Below are positions 16,692 through 23,940 of a DNA stretch of 38,648 nucleotides, piece by piece. The notes under the pieces were generated by a model. It saw nothing but the letters and a program-made list of their open reading frames with translations, was not told the DNA's origin and ran no database searches. Each line of letters begins with the position of its first letter. Within the stretch, counting starts at the first letter, position 1. Source of the DNA: a virus; IMG/VR virus record IMGVR_UViG_3300009154_000117, positions 1 through 38,648 of that record; one strand, 5' to 3'. The translations under genes were made by a program, and so were the position numbers.

Positions 16692-17693
16692 ATGAAGATT
16701 TTTATTACAGGAATTGCTGGATTTTTAGGAAGTCATTTAGCAGATAGAATGCTAGAATTAGGCCATGACGTGGCAGGCAATGACACATTGATTGGTGGTT
16801 ATATGGACAATGTTCCAAAAAATGCAGAATTTCATCAAATAGATTGCTGTGATGTTGATGCCATGGCTCGTGTAATTGCAGGAAGTGATATAGTAGTACA
16901 CACAGCCGCTACCGCACACGAGGGACTTAGTGTATTCAGTCCCAGTTTTATCACAAAAAATATTTTTGAAGCAACTGTCTCGACCATAAGTGCCAGTATA
17001 CAAAATAAAGTTAAGAGGTTTGTATTCTGTTCTAGTATGGCTCGTTATGGCAATCAGGTTGTTCCCTATACAGAAGATCAGACACCTAAACCCGAAGACC
17101 CCTATGCAGTGGCAAAAGTTGCTGCTGAAAATGTGCTTAAAATACTGAGTGAAACTCATGGTATGGAATGGAATATTGCTATTCCTCATAATATTGTTGG
17201 CCCTAGACAGAGATATGACGATCCTTTCCGAAATGTAATGAGTATCATGATTAATAGAAATCTTCAAAACAAGCCATCAATTGTTTATGGAGATGGAATG
17301 CAAACTCGTTGTTTTAGTCATGTCGGCGATTGCATTCAATGCCTAGAAAAGATGGTACTTGATCCCAACATTGTTGGTGAAACTATTAATATCGGACCAG
17401 ATGAAGGGACAATTTCGGTAAAAGACCTTGCTGATTTGGTAGCAAAAGAATGTGGCATTTCTGCCGAACACATACATATGCCAGATCGTCCTCGAGAAGT
17501 AAAACATGCTAGCTGTTCAGCTGATAAGGCAAGGCGGATCCTGAATTATAAAACTAAAACTTCATTGGAAGAAAGTATAAAACAAACAGTTGAGTACATT
17601 CGTGATCGAGGTGTAAAACCCTTTGATTATTCTTATCCACTGGAAATTATAAATGAAAAAACTCCAAAAACTTGGTCAGAAAGAATAATTTAA
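16692..17693 (+). CDS. NAD-dependent nucleotide-sugar epimerase/dehydratase
   Basis: 333 residues of the extended SDR fold: [15 protein letters not shown] (6-20), DIVVHTAATAHEG, CSSMARYGN and the Y-x3-K catalytic pair in DPYAVAKVAAEN. The C-terminal substrate domain includes VYGDGMQTRCFSHVGD. Likely a UDP- or GDP-sugar 4-epimerase or dehydratase supplying the operon; the exact sugar cannot be read. Not a UXS like the minus-strand gene at 8077. Its stop overlaps the next start by one base (TAATG). Confidence 0.85.
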   Translation: MKIFITGIAGFLGSHLADRMLELGHDVAGNDTLIGGYMDNVPKNAEFHQIDCCDVDAMARVIAGSDIVVHTAATAHEGLSVFSPSFITKNIFEATVSTISASIQNKVKRFVFCSSMARYGNQVVPYTEDQTPKPEDPYAVAKVAAENVLKILSETHGMEWNIAIPHNIVGPRQRYDDPFRNVMSIMINRNLQNKPSIVYGDGMQTRCFSHVGDCIQCLEKMVLDPNIVGETINIGPDEGTISVKDLADLVAKECGISAEHIHMPDRPREVKHASCSADKARRILNYKTKTSLEESIKQTVEYIRDRGVKPFDYSYPLEIINEKTPKTWSERII

Positions 17694-18598
17694 TGAAAGC
17701 ATTATTTACAGGCGCTCTGGGTGATTTTATAGGTGCCGAGCCATATATATCCGAGGAAGAAAAAGACTCAATCACCGAAATTCTTTGGGCCACCAGAAAT
17801 CGAGAAGAAATACAATCCGCGTTTGATCTGAAAAAAATTTTTCCAAATTTGAGAGAAGAAACAATATTGTTTGATGATTTCTGTGATGAACGGCCGACAC
17901 GTCCCTGGCAAGAAGGTGATAGGTTCATTAACATAGGCACTAAGTCCGATCTTAATCTAAAATGTAAATTGAATCTCAGTCAAGAAGAATTAGATGAAAT
18001 AAATGATTATAGTCTTGACTCAATTCTCCAAGGAATATTTTCTGGCACTCGCCAATATTCAAGAAGTAGGATTTCTGAAATAGAGAATTTTCCTGATATT
18101 GATACATTCAAACTTCCGGAAAATTATGTAGTTATACATCCATGGAGTGACGCAGAAATTAATGGAAGAGAATTCGATGATCAAGACTGGACTAGTATTT
18201 ACGGATTTCTAGAAAGGTTCAATCTTACAGGAGTAGTTGTCAATCGAAGTCAGTTTCGTTCTCCTATGCATGATAGATTAATTGATCTTACCAACAAAAC
18301 TAGTCTTCAAGAAACATTTAATATAATCAAAAATGCAAGTGCGGCAATTATGTGTGCTAGCAGTCCTGCATGTTATGCCACGAAGATATTTGTAAAAAAT
18401 CAAATTTGGTTAAAAGGAGGATATGACCACATGTTTTCTGATTGGGCCACTCATTTCTATCACGGCCCATTTAAAAATCCAAATGACATTATCTTTAAAA
18501 ATTTAAAAATACTTGATACTTTGTCTAATGAATCAAGTCAATCTGTATCTAATTTTGATCTTGGATATATGAGTGTCATCGCAGGATATTCAAAGTGA
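17693..18598 (+). CDS. Glycosyltransferase-like protein (GT9/GT-B-like)
   Basis: 301 residues from the TAATG-overlap start; an in-frame codon further upstream would sit inside the epimerase gene. The C-terminal half shows NYVVIHPWSDAEINGREFDDQDWTSIYGFLE, reminiscent of heptosyltransferase-type donor domains, and ASAAIMCASSPACYATKIF like the GNQS region of the minus-strand protein at 9019. Donor and acceptor unknown. Confidence 0.6.
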   Translation: MKALFTGALGDFIGAEPYISEEEKDSITEILWATRNREEIQSAFDLKKIFPNLREETILFDDFCDERPTRPWQEGDRFINIGTKSDLNLKCKLNLSQEELDEINDYSLDSILQGIFSGTRQYSRSRISEIENFPDIDTFKLPENYVVIHPWSDAEINGREFDDQDWTSIYGFLERFNLTGVVVNRSQFRSPMHDRLIDLTNKTSLQETFNIIKNASAAIMCASSPACYATKIFVKNQIWLKGGYDHMFSDWATHFYHGPFKNPNDIIFKNLKILDTLSNESSQSVSNFDLGYMSVIAGYSK

Positions 18599-19443
18599 GT
18601 GAGAATTTAACAATTGTAGTTGTCGATACGGCATATCATGAATTAACCAAACTGGCAATAGAACAAACATTGTCGGTTGTGAGTCCCAAGGAGATTCTCG
18701 TATTCAGTGACAAAAATATATATCCCGGCAGTCGTTGGATAAATATTGATCCGATTAATCAGATAGAATATAGCAGATTTGTTCTTAAAGAAATAGGCAA
18801 TCATATAGAAACTGATCATTTTATGTGCATACAATACGACGGTATGCCAATTAATAATTTGTTTTGGGATGACTCGTACTTGAATTATGATTATATTGGA
18901 GCTCCTTGGTCATGGGGACCATTAAACCGACGAGTAGGAAATGGCGGCTTTAGCATACGTAGTAAAAAATTAGCACTTGAATGTCAAAATTCTGCAATAA
19001 TTTTTAATCCAAACAATGATAACAATTATATGGAAGACCTTCATATATGTGTGATGTACGCTGAATATTTGGAATCAAAAGGCATCAAATTTGCTCCTAT
19101 AAATCTCGCATCAAAGTTTAGCGCGGAAAATCCAGGTGGAAAATTTGATACATATGGATTTCATGGAACTCTTTGTTTGCCATATTATCTGAATGACGAA
19201 CATATGGAAAAATACATCATTAATATGAATCGTCACCAGTTTGGATCCGATATTCATCGTAGAATTATTTTTGGATTATGTATGGCTGAAAGATGGGATC
19301 ATATGGAACTAATGATGGATCGCGGTATAGAATTTTTTTCAGATTTTAAAGATCAGATATTAGTTCAACTAGACAGAGACTTTGATTTCATTAAAAATCT
19401 TAGTAGAAAAGAATTAGAATATATTTTGGCAAATTATAAATAA
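18595..19443 (+). CDS. DUF5672-like glycosyltransferase-associated protein
   Basis: 282 residues, GTG start in a GTGA overlap. The central block FMCIQYDGMPIN, YDYIGAPWSWGP, RRVGNGGFSIRSKK is the DUF5672 signature (a putative GT-A domain with the DG and GNGGFS motifs). The family occurs in capsule and LPS clusters and large phages; activity is unproven. Last gene of the operon, followed by tandem promoters for the next unit. Confidence 0.78.
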   Translation: MSENLTIVVVDTAYHELTKLAIEQTLSVVSPKEILVFSDKNIYPGSRWINIDPINQIEYSRFVLKEIGNHIETDHFMCIQYDGMPINNLFWDDSYLNYDYIGAPWSWGPLNRRVGNGGFSIRSKKLALECQNSAIIFNPNNDNNYMEDLHICVMYAEYLESKGIKFAPINLASKFSAENPGGKFDTYGFHGTLCLPYYLNDEHMEKYIINMNRHQFGSDIHRRIIFGLCMAERWDHMELMMDRGIEFFSDFKDQILVQLDRDFDFIKNLSRKELEYILANYK

Positions 19444-19473
19444 TTCTATGATATAATAAAAATGCAAAACTTG

Positions 19474-19502
19474 TTGACACCGATGATAAATAAACTTATA
19501 AT
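19474..19502 (+). promoter_or_regulatory. Sigma70 promoter 1 before the RNA island
   Basis: TTGACA (19474-19479), 17 nt, TATAAT (19497-19502): perfect consensus. Confidence 0.8.
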
Positions 19503-19552
19503 TGGTGCATAAGTTAGCAAATGCTGTCGAGATTGCTAAATAAAATTAGTGC

Positions 19553-19581
19553 TTGACAGCGATGCTAAATACAAGTACAAT
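19553..19581 (+). promoter_or_regulatory. Sigma70 promoter 2 before the RNA island
   Basis: TTGACA (19553-19558), 17 nt, TACAAT (19576-19581). The spacer resembles promoter 1 (GATGATAAATA versus GATGCTAAATA), so the two look like a tandem duplication 79 bp apart. Confidence 0.8.
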
Positions 19582-19617
19582 TGCAAACAGTAATTAACTA
19601 AGGAAGTTTAAGTTCAC

Positions 19618-19755
19618 ATGTTTAAGACAATACGAGAATTTGATAGACTGGCTAAAGAATGCTTTAACGGCTTGTCCGTTGAATGGCATGCGATTGGTCA
19701 GCTATCATATAATCGCAATGTCCCTACAGCATTTGATGGGGGTACGCAAGTTTGA
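19618..19755 (+). CDS. 45-residue phage protein
   Basis: ATG with AAGGAAG 13 nt upstream. The protein begins MFKTIREFDRLAKECFNG, amphipathic and charged. It is the only ORF between the tandem consensus promoters and a strong terminator, so it is probably a strongly expressed early monocistron. Function unknown. Confidence 0.55.
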   Translation: MFKTIREFDRLAKECFNGLSVEWHAIGQLSYNRNVPTAFDGGTQV

Positions 19756-19790
19756 TGAGGAAATAAAAATCCAAAATCAAATTTAAAGTA

Positions 19791-19818
19791 CCCCGGGAAG
19801 AAATTTCCGGGGTTTTTT
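19791..19818 (+). terminator. Strong intrinsic terminator
   Basis: CCCCGGGAA and TTTCCGGGG form a GC-rich hairpin followed directly by six T (19813-19818). Confidence 0.9.
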
Positions 19819-19990
19819 ATTGATTGAAAGTGGAAAGCGGAACGAGGCTGCGAGTAACCACTATAAACAAACTCATACGGGCGGCGCAGGGATGAAATTC
19901 GTGGCGATAACACGAAGAGTAAAAAATGCGGGGAGCGGATCAGTCCGAAATGCCGGACAAGATATTTCGCTCCATCAAGAAACAAAAGGC
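19819..19990 (+). ncRNA. Possible structured RNA downstream of the terminator
   Basis: No convincing gene. GGAGCG (near 19937) can pair with CGCTCC (near 19973), enclosing an inner TCCG/CGGA hairpin. The sequence is less AT-rich than the neighbouring genes. Confidence 0.35.
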
Positions 19991-20066
19991 TATTTTAGAT
20001 AAACACATTTTCCAAATACATAGTACGCGGCCCGCAATTGGAGCGGAGACGAGTGTGTTTTTCTAA
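19991..20066 (+). ncRNA. Long-hairpin element (GATGA/TTCTTC family), copy K
   Basis: Strands CTATTTTAGATAAACACA (19991-20008) and TGTGTTTTTCTAAG (from 20054) pair with the family's internal T-T mismatch. The 3' strand runs into the 5' end of tRNA-Tyr, so processing must choose between hairpin and tRNA. Confidence 0.55.
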
Positions 20067-20152
20067 GGGAAGGTAAAGCCGTTTGGATACGGCAGTCTGA
20101 CTGTAAATCAGATCTTTAACCGGGGGTGGTTCGAGTCCGCACCTTCCCACCA
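20067..20152 (+). tRNA. tRNA-Tyr(GUA)
   Basis: Acceptor GGGAAGG/CCTTCCC, anticodon stem TCTGA/TCAGA around loop CTGTAAA, extended variable arm as expected for bacterial Tyr, A73 and encoded CCA. Confidence 0.93.
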
Positions 20153-20159
20153 AAATAAC

Positions 20160-20244
20160 GGACCTGTAGGAGAATAGGTAAACCCAGCGGATTCTTACTC
20201 CGCCGCTTAGTGCAATGTCGGTTCGACCCCGACCAGGTCCTCCA
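20160..20244 (+). tRNA. tRNA with CUU anticodon and long variable arm (Lys-like anticodon)
   Basis: Acceptor GGACCTG/CAGGTCC and T stem GTCGG/CCGAC are perfect. Anticodon stem GCGGA/TCCGC encloses TTCTTAC, giving CUU. The 13-nt variable region and AATAGGTAAAC D arm are Leu/Ser-like, which is unusual for Lys. T73, CCA encoded. Charging identity uncertain. Confidence 0.8.
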
Positions 20245-20254
20245 AGTTTTCTTG

Positions 20255-20283
20255 TTGACATTGGTTGTAAAATGCTTTATTAT
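20255..20283 (+). promoter_or_regulatory. Sigma70 promoter for the small lipoprotein
   Basis: TTGACA (20255-20260), 17 nt, TATTAT (20278-20283), 43 nt upstream of the ATG at 20326. Confidence 0.7.
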
Positions 20284-20325
20284 TAAAAAGTTGAACTATT
20301 TCAACTTAAACAAAGGATATTTTAA

Positions 20326-20487
20326 ATGAAGAATCTCTTTACTATTGCTGCTGTTGCAGCACTTGCTACTCTTGCTGCTTGCTCAGAGTCGGCTCCTGCT
20401 CCTACTGACAATACATCTACTGATGCAAGTGATGCAGCAGTGGATTGTGGCCCCAAGTGCCAGGAACATATTGAAAACCATAAGTAA
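20326..20487 (+). CDS. Small lipoprotein (53 residues)
   Basis: A signal peptide MKNLFTIAAVAALATLAAC ends in a lipobox LAAC, so Cys19 should be lipidated and the Ser/Thr/Pro/Asp-rich remainder exposed in the periplasm. Two further cysteines (DCGPKC) could form a disulfide. AAAGGA ribosome site and its own promoter. It resembles host-type entericidin-like or superinfection-exclusion-type small lipoproteins only in build; no specific family is claimed. Confidence 0.8.
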   Translation: MKNLFTIAAVAALATLAACSESAPAPTDNTSTDASDAAVDCGPKCQEHIENHK

Positions 20488-20496
20488 GTAATTGAT

Positions 20497-20627
20497 TTTG
20501 CACCTATCGGGACTGTAACCGAGACCTCCCGTTAATGAATCCGAAGTATTCATAGAGTACCGAACGCTGCTGGTAAAACCGATAAATGCTTTCTCAGGCT
20601 GTGCAGCTAAAGCGATCAGGGTGCAAA
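20497..20627 (+). ncRNA. Candidate structured RNA closed by an 8-bp stem
   Basis: TTTGCACC (20497-20504) pairs with GGTGCAAA (20620-20627). Inside, TGAAT/ATTCA forms a hairpin and further GC-rich segments can pair. It lies between the lipoprotein gene and tRNA-Arg with no ORF. Function unknown. Confidence 0.5.
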
Positions 20628-20639
20628 TACAATTTTAAT

Positions 20640-20716
20640 GCTTCCTTAGCTCAGCTGGATAGAGCATCGCGCTACGAACGCGAAGGTCGGGAGTTCGAAT
20701 CTCTCAGGTAGCACCA
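20640..20716 (+). tRNA. tRNA-Arg(ACG)
   Basis: Anticodon stem TCGCG/CGCGA with loop CTACGAA; D arm GCTCAGCTGGATAGAGC; acceptor GCTTCCT/AGGTAGC with one T-T mismatch; CCA encoded. Confidence 0.9.
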
Positions 20717-20745
20717 AATTTATAACGTGTGTTCTTGGAACAATC

Positions 20746-21150
20746 ATGCATAAATACTCAAAAGGTAATGTTATGCAAAAAAATTCTTATGATAAAATTG
20801 TTGAAATTTCAAAAAACAAACGAATACCAGATGAGTTTGTATTCGTAGAAAAGTCAACTTATGCAAGACATCATATAAAAAGAAGAGTTCTAGAACAAAA
20901 GTTAATTCCATATAAATGCAATGACTGTGGAATAAGTGGCGATTGGAATAATAAGCCTTTAGTTCTTCAACTTGATCATAAAAATGGAATTAACAATGAC
21001 CATCGATTAGAAAATCTTGGATTTCTCTGTCCTAATTGTCATAGTCAGACCCTGACTTATGCGGCAAAAAACAGAAAAAATAAAAAAAGAAATCCTAAAA
21101 AATACCTAGATAAAAATGGTGTTGTTAGAAATATTGATGGGAAATGGTAA
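20746..21150 (+). CDS. HNH homing endonuclease
   Basis: 134 residues, basic. Zinc-ribbon HNH core: YKCNDCGISG (first Cys pair), LQLDHKNGINNDHRLENLGFLCPNCHSQT (His-Asn-His with second Cys pair). These enzymes cut DNA at a specific site to spread their own gene. It sits free-standing between tRNA-Arg and tRNA-Trp, a common insertion place. An ATG at 20773 with AAAGGT upstream is a plausible alternative start. Confidence 0.88.
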   Translation: MHKYSKGNVMQKNSYDKIVEISKNKRIPDEFVFVEKSTYARHHIKRRVLEQKLIPYKCNDCGISGDWNNKPLVLQLDHKNGINNDHRLENLGFLCPNCHSQTLTYAAKNRKNKKRNPKKYLDKNGVVRNIDGKW

Positions 21151-21163
21151 AAGTTTAATTCTT

Positions 21164-21237
21164 GCATCCTAAGTGTTACGGTAGCACGACTGGTTCCAAC
21201 CCAGTTAGCGTGGGTTCGACTCCTACAGGGTGTGCCA
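21164..21237 (+). tRNA. tRNA-Trp(CCA)
   Basis: Anticodon stem ACTGG/CCAGT with loop TTCCAAC; acceptor GCATCCT/AGGGTGT with G-T pairs; G73 and CCA encoded. Confidence 0.88.
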
Positions 21238-21245
21238 ATTTTTGA

Positions 21246-21447
21246 GCCTGCTAGCCCGAGGCTATCTAATAGCTAATCCCGGTCTGGTCAAGACTAGCAG
21301 GCAATAGTGCAGTGGACCAAAGAAACTTGCATGGGGAGTTAAGGCCCTCGTACTGTGAACCGTGCAAGAGCGCCTGTAAGGGATTAGGGAAGTCCGAAGC
21401 CGGGACCGCCGTGGCTCAAACCTGCCAGGAGGGTGGAATGCCCTCCA
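21246..21447 (+). ncRNA. Candidate structured RNA between tRNA-Trp and a long hairpin
   Basis: GCCTGCTAG (21246-21254) pairs with CTAGCAGGC (21294-21302). CTTGCA/TGCAAG encloses a second domain, and GGAGGG/CCCTCC closes a 7-nt-loop hairpin at 21428-21446. No credible ORF. Not recognised as RNase P or tmRNA. Confidence 0.5.
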
Positions 21448-21454
21448 ATTTTAT

Positions 21455-21657
21455 AGACTGTTTTGATGAGTACAGATACACCAAAGGGCTTTTGTGTTGC
21501 GCAACATGCAGGGCGCGGAGTATCACTTACTGAACAATATTCCTAATGCAAGGGAACTGGCATCGCAGTGTGGAGGATTGCATCCGATAGGCGGAAACAG
21601 GATTGTTCGGGTTTGACAGTGTGAAGATTTGGGAATCTGTACTCTTCTAAATAGTTT
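21455..21657 (+). ncRNA. Long-hairpin element (GATGA/TTCTTC family), copy A, about 200 nt
   Basis: AGACTGTTTTGATGAGTAC at the 5' end pairs with GTACTCTTCTAAATAGTTT at the 3' end. The closed loop holds a further long-range stem GAACAAT...ATTGTTC and several hairpins. Largest member of the family. Confidence 0.6.
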
Positions 21658-21737
21658 TGCTGGTGTTGATCACACTGGCAGAGTAGTCCAAGGCGCAAGT
21701 AGACCGATTTGATCACGGTATACTTATTTTACGCCTT

Positions 21738-21809
21738 GCTTCGTTCGTCTAGCGGTCAGGACGCTCCTAAGATTGGAGTAACGCGGGTTCGATTCCCGTA
21801 CGGAGGTAG
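21738..21809 (+). pseudogene. Degenerate Glu-type tRNA
   Basis: The TTCGTCTAGCGGTCAGGAC D region is typical of tRNA-Glu and the T arm GCGGG/CCCGT is intact. The anticodon loop TAAGATT lacks U33, the first acceptor pair is broken and there is no CCA. Probably non-functional or altered in role. Confidence 0.5.
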
Positions 21810-21810
21810 G

Positions 21811-21902
21811 CTATTTTGATGAATGAACAAGAGGTTCGAGTCCTCGCTGTCCTTTAGGGCGGTCGACTTGTTGGTAGCGTTGTTCGTTCTTCAAAATAGT
21901 TT
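21811..21902 (+). ncRNA. Long-hairpin element, copy B, enclosing an inside-out cloverleaf
   Basis: CTATTTTGATGAATGAACAA (21811-21830) pairs with 21880-21900. Inside, in order: a T-arm-like hairpin GAGG-TTCGAGT-CCTC, a 7-bp stem GCTGTCC/GGGCGGT closed by TTTA, and a D-arm-like CGACTTGTTGGTAGCG. That is the order of a permuted tRNA lacking its anticodon arm and CCA. Confidence 0.5.
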
Positions 21903-21906
21903 AAAT

Positions 21907-21984
21907 GGAGCATACGGCTAACGGGTTGGGTCACTGGGTTTTCAGTCCAGAATAAAGAGGGTTCGAGTCCCTCATGCTACACCA
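21907..21984 (+). tRNA. tRNA-Glu(UUC)
   Basis: Anticodon stem CTGGG/TCCAG with loop TTTTCAG; acceptor GGAGCAT/ATGCTAC with one mismatch; T arm GAGGG/CCCTC; CCA encoded. Confidence 0.85.
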
Positions 21985-21990
21985 GATTAT

Positions 21991-22066
21991 GGAGTTGGTA
22001 GCTCAGTGGTAGAGCGGCGGTTTGTGGTACCGCATGTCGGGAGTTCGATCCTCCTCCTTCTCCCCA
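21991..22066 (+). tRNA. tRNA-His(GUG)
   Basis: GCGGT/ACCGC with loop TTGTGGT. The extra G at -1 facing C73 is the His identity pair. The acceptor has two T-T mismatches in the middle. CCA encoded. Confidence 0.85.
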
Positions 22067-22069
22067 GAA

Positions 22070-22161
22070 TTCGTAGTAGACGGTCTGTACTGTGGAATTT
22101 GCCAAAGAATGCAATGATCGGCATCACACAGATATACGCCTGCATTTTTATCTACTACGAA
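22070..22161 (+). ncRNA. Closed-stem RNA (11-bp TTCGTAGTAGA stem)
   Basis: TTCGTAGTAGA (22070-22080) pairs perfectly with TCTACTACGAA (22151-22161). The interior has a TGCC/GGCA hairpin. Sits between tRNA-His and tRNA-Phe. Confidence 0.5.
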
Positions 22162-22170
22162 CTTTATAAC

Positions 22171-22250
22171 GCCTCCGTAGCTCAGTATTTAGGTAGAGCA
22201 CTGTGTTGAAGCCACAGGTGTCGGCAGTTCGAACCTGTCCGGAGGCACCA
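22171..22250 (+). tRNA. tRNA-Phe(GAA), copy 1
   Basis: Perfect acceptor GCCTCCG/CGGAGGC, anticodon stem CTGTG/CACAG with TTGAAGC, T arm GGCAG/CTGTC, CCA encoded; D loop slightly long. Confidence 0.95.
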
Positions 22251-22255
22251 ATACA

Positions 22256-22400
22256 ATATCGGAAATGTTGCTACAACTCGCATCCAGAGTAAAGTGCATC
22301 ATCTAAGGAGTAGTCCGTAAAATAGCCAGTGCCTTGAAAAAGAGGTGAAAAGAATGGATGGAGGCTATGGACTTTTGCCCAAAGGGACATCTGATATATT
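22256..22400 (+). ncRNA. Closed-stem RNA, about 145 nt
   Basis: AATATC-GGA at the 5' end pairs with TC-GATAT at the 3' end; ATAGCC/GGCTAT forms an internal domain. No ORF. Confidence 0.45.
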
Positions 22401-22407
22401 ATTAAAC

Positions 22408-22482
22408 GGCCCCTTCGTCTATCGGAAAGGACGCCAGGTTTTCATCCTGGAAAGAGGAGTTCAACTCTCCTAGGGGTCACCA
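22408..22482 (+). tRNA. tRNA-Glu(UUC), copy 2
   Basis: GGCCCCT/AGGGGTC acceptor, TTCGTCTATCGG D arm, CCAGG/CCTGG with loop TTTTCAT, T arm AGGAG/CTCCT, CCA encoded. Confidence 0.92.
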
Positions 22483-22484
22483 AG

Positions 22485-22616
22485 TTACGGTCACTGTGTA
22501 ATAAATTCTAGAACAAAGACAGCGACCCAGGGTATTGACACAGTCGAAAGTGGCTTTATCCTTAAACTATCTTAGCTACAGGCGGCGAATCGTGGACGAG
22601 CCTGTGCGGCGGATAC
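22485..22616 (+). other. Non-coding stretch with hairpins and a weak promoter
   Basis: ACAGGC/GCCTGT forms a clear hairpin near 22580-22606. TTGACA (22535-22540) with TATCCT 16 nt later is a possible promoter for the ORF at 22617. Confidence 0.35.
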
Positions 22617-22985
22617 GTGGAGTATTGGACCTACGATGATTCTCGAAACAGGTCGATAGTTTTAAATTCCAAAATGCATTGTGGGTGGGCGACAACTATA
22701 TTTGATAGTTGTTGGAGTAACCCTCCGTTAAACGAAGGGAAATCGATGTTCTATGAAAGGTGTGCTGAATTGCTAGGCACCAAATATAACTGCGTTTCAT
22801 TTCCTTATGCCTATCGCACTCGGTGGAACAATCGTTCCGCAGGCCACGGTAGATTTCCAGGATTTGGAATAATTAGAAAGTTTGGTGATAAAATACAAGT
22901 GGCGTTAACTCATCCTGTATCTTGTCACAGAATATACGATTCGGAAGATGAAGTATATGAATTTCTAAAGAGTTTATCACTATGA
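22617..22985 (+). CDS. Hypothetical protein in the tRNA island
   Basis: 122 residues from a GTG; the ribosome site is weak (GGCGGA). The composition (Trp/Cys/Arg-rich, HCGWATTIFDSCW, GRFPGFGIIRKFGDKIQVALTHPV) looks protein-like rather than random, and the gene ends right before hairpin J. No family recognised. A later ATG at 22674 (MHCGW) is an alternative start. Confidence 0.5.
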   Translation: MEYWTYDDSRNRSIVLNSKMHCGWATTIFDSCWSNPPLNEGKSMFYERCAELLGTKYNCVSFPYAYRTRWNNRSAGHGRFPGFGIIRKFGDKIQVALTHPVSCHRIYDSEDEVYEFLKSLSL

Positions 22986-22987
22986 TA

Positions 22988-23066
22988 GACTTATTCGATA
23001 AGCACATTGCAATGGCGTACTGGACCCTAGACATAGTCTCCAGTCAGTGTGTTTTTCAAATAAGTC
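22988..23066 (+). ncRNA. Long-hairpin element, copy J
   Basis: GACTTATTCGATAAGCACA pairs with TGTGTTTTTCAAATAAGTC, with mismatches at the two family positions (C-A and T-T). The loop carries an ACTGGA/TCCAGT hairpin. Confidence 0.6.
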
Positions 23067-23077
23067 GTTATTAGCGG

Positions 23078-23106
23078 TTGACAGTGTCCGCTGCTTGTCT
23101 TATAAT
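23078..23106 (+). promoter_or_regulatory. Sigma70 promoter before hairpin H and the HNH gene
   Basis: TTGACA (23078-23083), 17 nt, TATAAT (23101-23106). Confidence 0.8.
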
Positions 23107-23144
23107 GAGTTCATAACAAAGTAAGTTAGTTCTTTGAAATTGTA

Positions 23145-23205
23145 GATTTATTATAAGAACACATTGTTCTGCAACGAGTCAGCTAGTGTGTTCTTATAAT
23201 AAATT
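23145..23205 (+). ncRNA. Long AT-rich hairpin H
   Basis: TTTATTATAAGAACACA (23147-23163) pairs with TGTGTTCTTATAATAAA (23187-23203) with almost no mismatch. The loop is about 23 nt. Confidence 0.55.
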
Positions 23206-23209
23206 TAAT

Positions 23210-23234
23210 GCGGATGTGGCGGAATAGGTAGACG
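23210..23234 (+). pseudogene. 5' fragment of a Leu-type tRNA
   Basis: GCGGATG-TG-GCGGAATAGGTAGACG equals the acceptor strand and D arm of a class II tRNA, then breaks off into AACGATAAATAAATG. No matching 3' half (CATCCGC with CCA) is found nearby. The HNH gene begins 30 nt later, so insertion of that gene likely destroyed it. Confidence 0.55.
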
Positions 23235-23264
23235 AAACGATAAATAAATGAGTCATCCAATTAA

Positions 23265-23939
23265 ATGAACAGATATATGCGTAAGCGAGAATCATATAAA
23301 AAGGCAGAGGCAATAGTAACGGAAGAGTTATGTGAGTACGGATGCGGCAATATTGCCGCATACAGAAACAATTCAGGACGTTTGACCTGTGCTAAAAGTT
23401 CGAACTCATGTCCAGTGAACAAGCAGAAAAACTCTTCTAGAGGAAAAGAAGCATATAGCACTGGTAAAAGACTTTCCGCCAAGGAAGCATATGCAATTCT
23501 ATCAGATGAATTAAAATCCAATATGGTTTGGAATGCAGGAAAACGCTATGCACAATTTTCATATGAAGGCAAGGGACAGCACAAAAATGCGTTGATATCA
23601 GAACGTGGATATAAATGCGAAGGTTGTGGGCTCTCCGAATGGAGAGGAAACAGACTTGTATTGGAATTGGAACACAAAAACGGTGATAGAAAAGACAATA
23701 CTAGAGAAAACCTAGAGTTATTATGTCCAAATTGTCATTCACAAACGCCAACATGGCGACGAGGACATGTAAAAGGATTCAGAATCTCTAAATATACTTT
23801 AGAGCAAGCAATTGAGGCAATAGTTTCTTCTGAAAATTTGTCTCAAGTTTTAGAAAAATTAGATTTAAGATATGGATCTATTAAAAAGATAGTAAAAATA
23901 ATGTCAGATCATAATTTGACATTTAAACAAAAAAATTAA
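23265..23939 (+). CDS. HNH homing endonuclease with N-terminal Cys-rich domain
   Basis: 224 residues. The N-terminal part has ELCEYGCGNIAAYRN...LTCAKSSNSCP, a putative zinc-binding recognition module. The centre has the HNH core: YKCEGCGLSEWRG, LELEHKNGDRKDNTRENLELLCPNCHSQTPTWRRGH. The C-terminal helix-rich tail probably binds DNA. Related to the HNH protein at 20746 in its core. Preceded by GATAAATA, a late-type box, and inserted behind a broken tRNA. Confidence 0.88.
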   Translation: MNRYMRKRESYKKAEAIVTEELCEYGCGNIAAYRNNSGRLTCAKSSNSCPVNKQKNSSRGKEAYSTGKRLSAKEAYAILSDELKSNMVWNAGKRYAQFSYEGKGQHKNALISERGYKCEGCGLSEWRGNRLVLELEHKNGDRKDNTRENLELLCPNCHSQTPTWRRGHVKGFRISKYTLEQAIEAIVSSENLSQVLEKLDLRYGSIKKIVKIMSDHNLTFKQKN

Positions 23940-23940
23940 T

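Noticed and set aside
21246-21447. RNase P RNA, because of GGGAAGTCCGAAGCC
   Set aside because: The other universally conserved RNase P segments are not found; the match is short.
21312-21533. 73-residue reading frame
   Set aside because: Lies across paired RNA helices, no ribosome site, unlikely composition.
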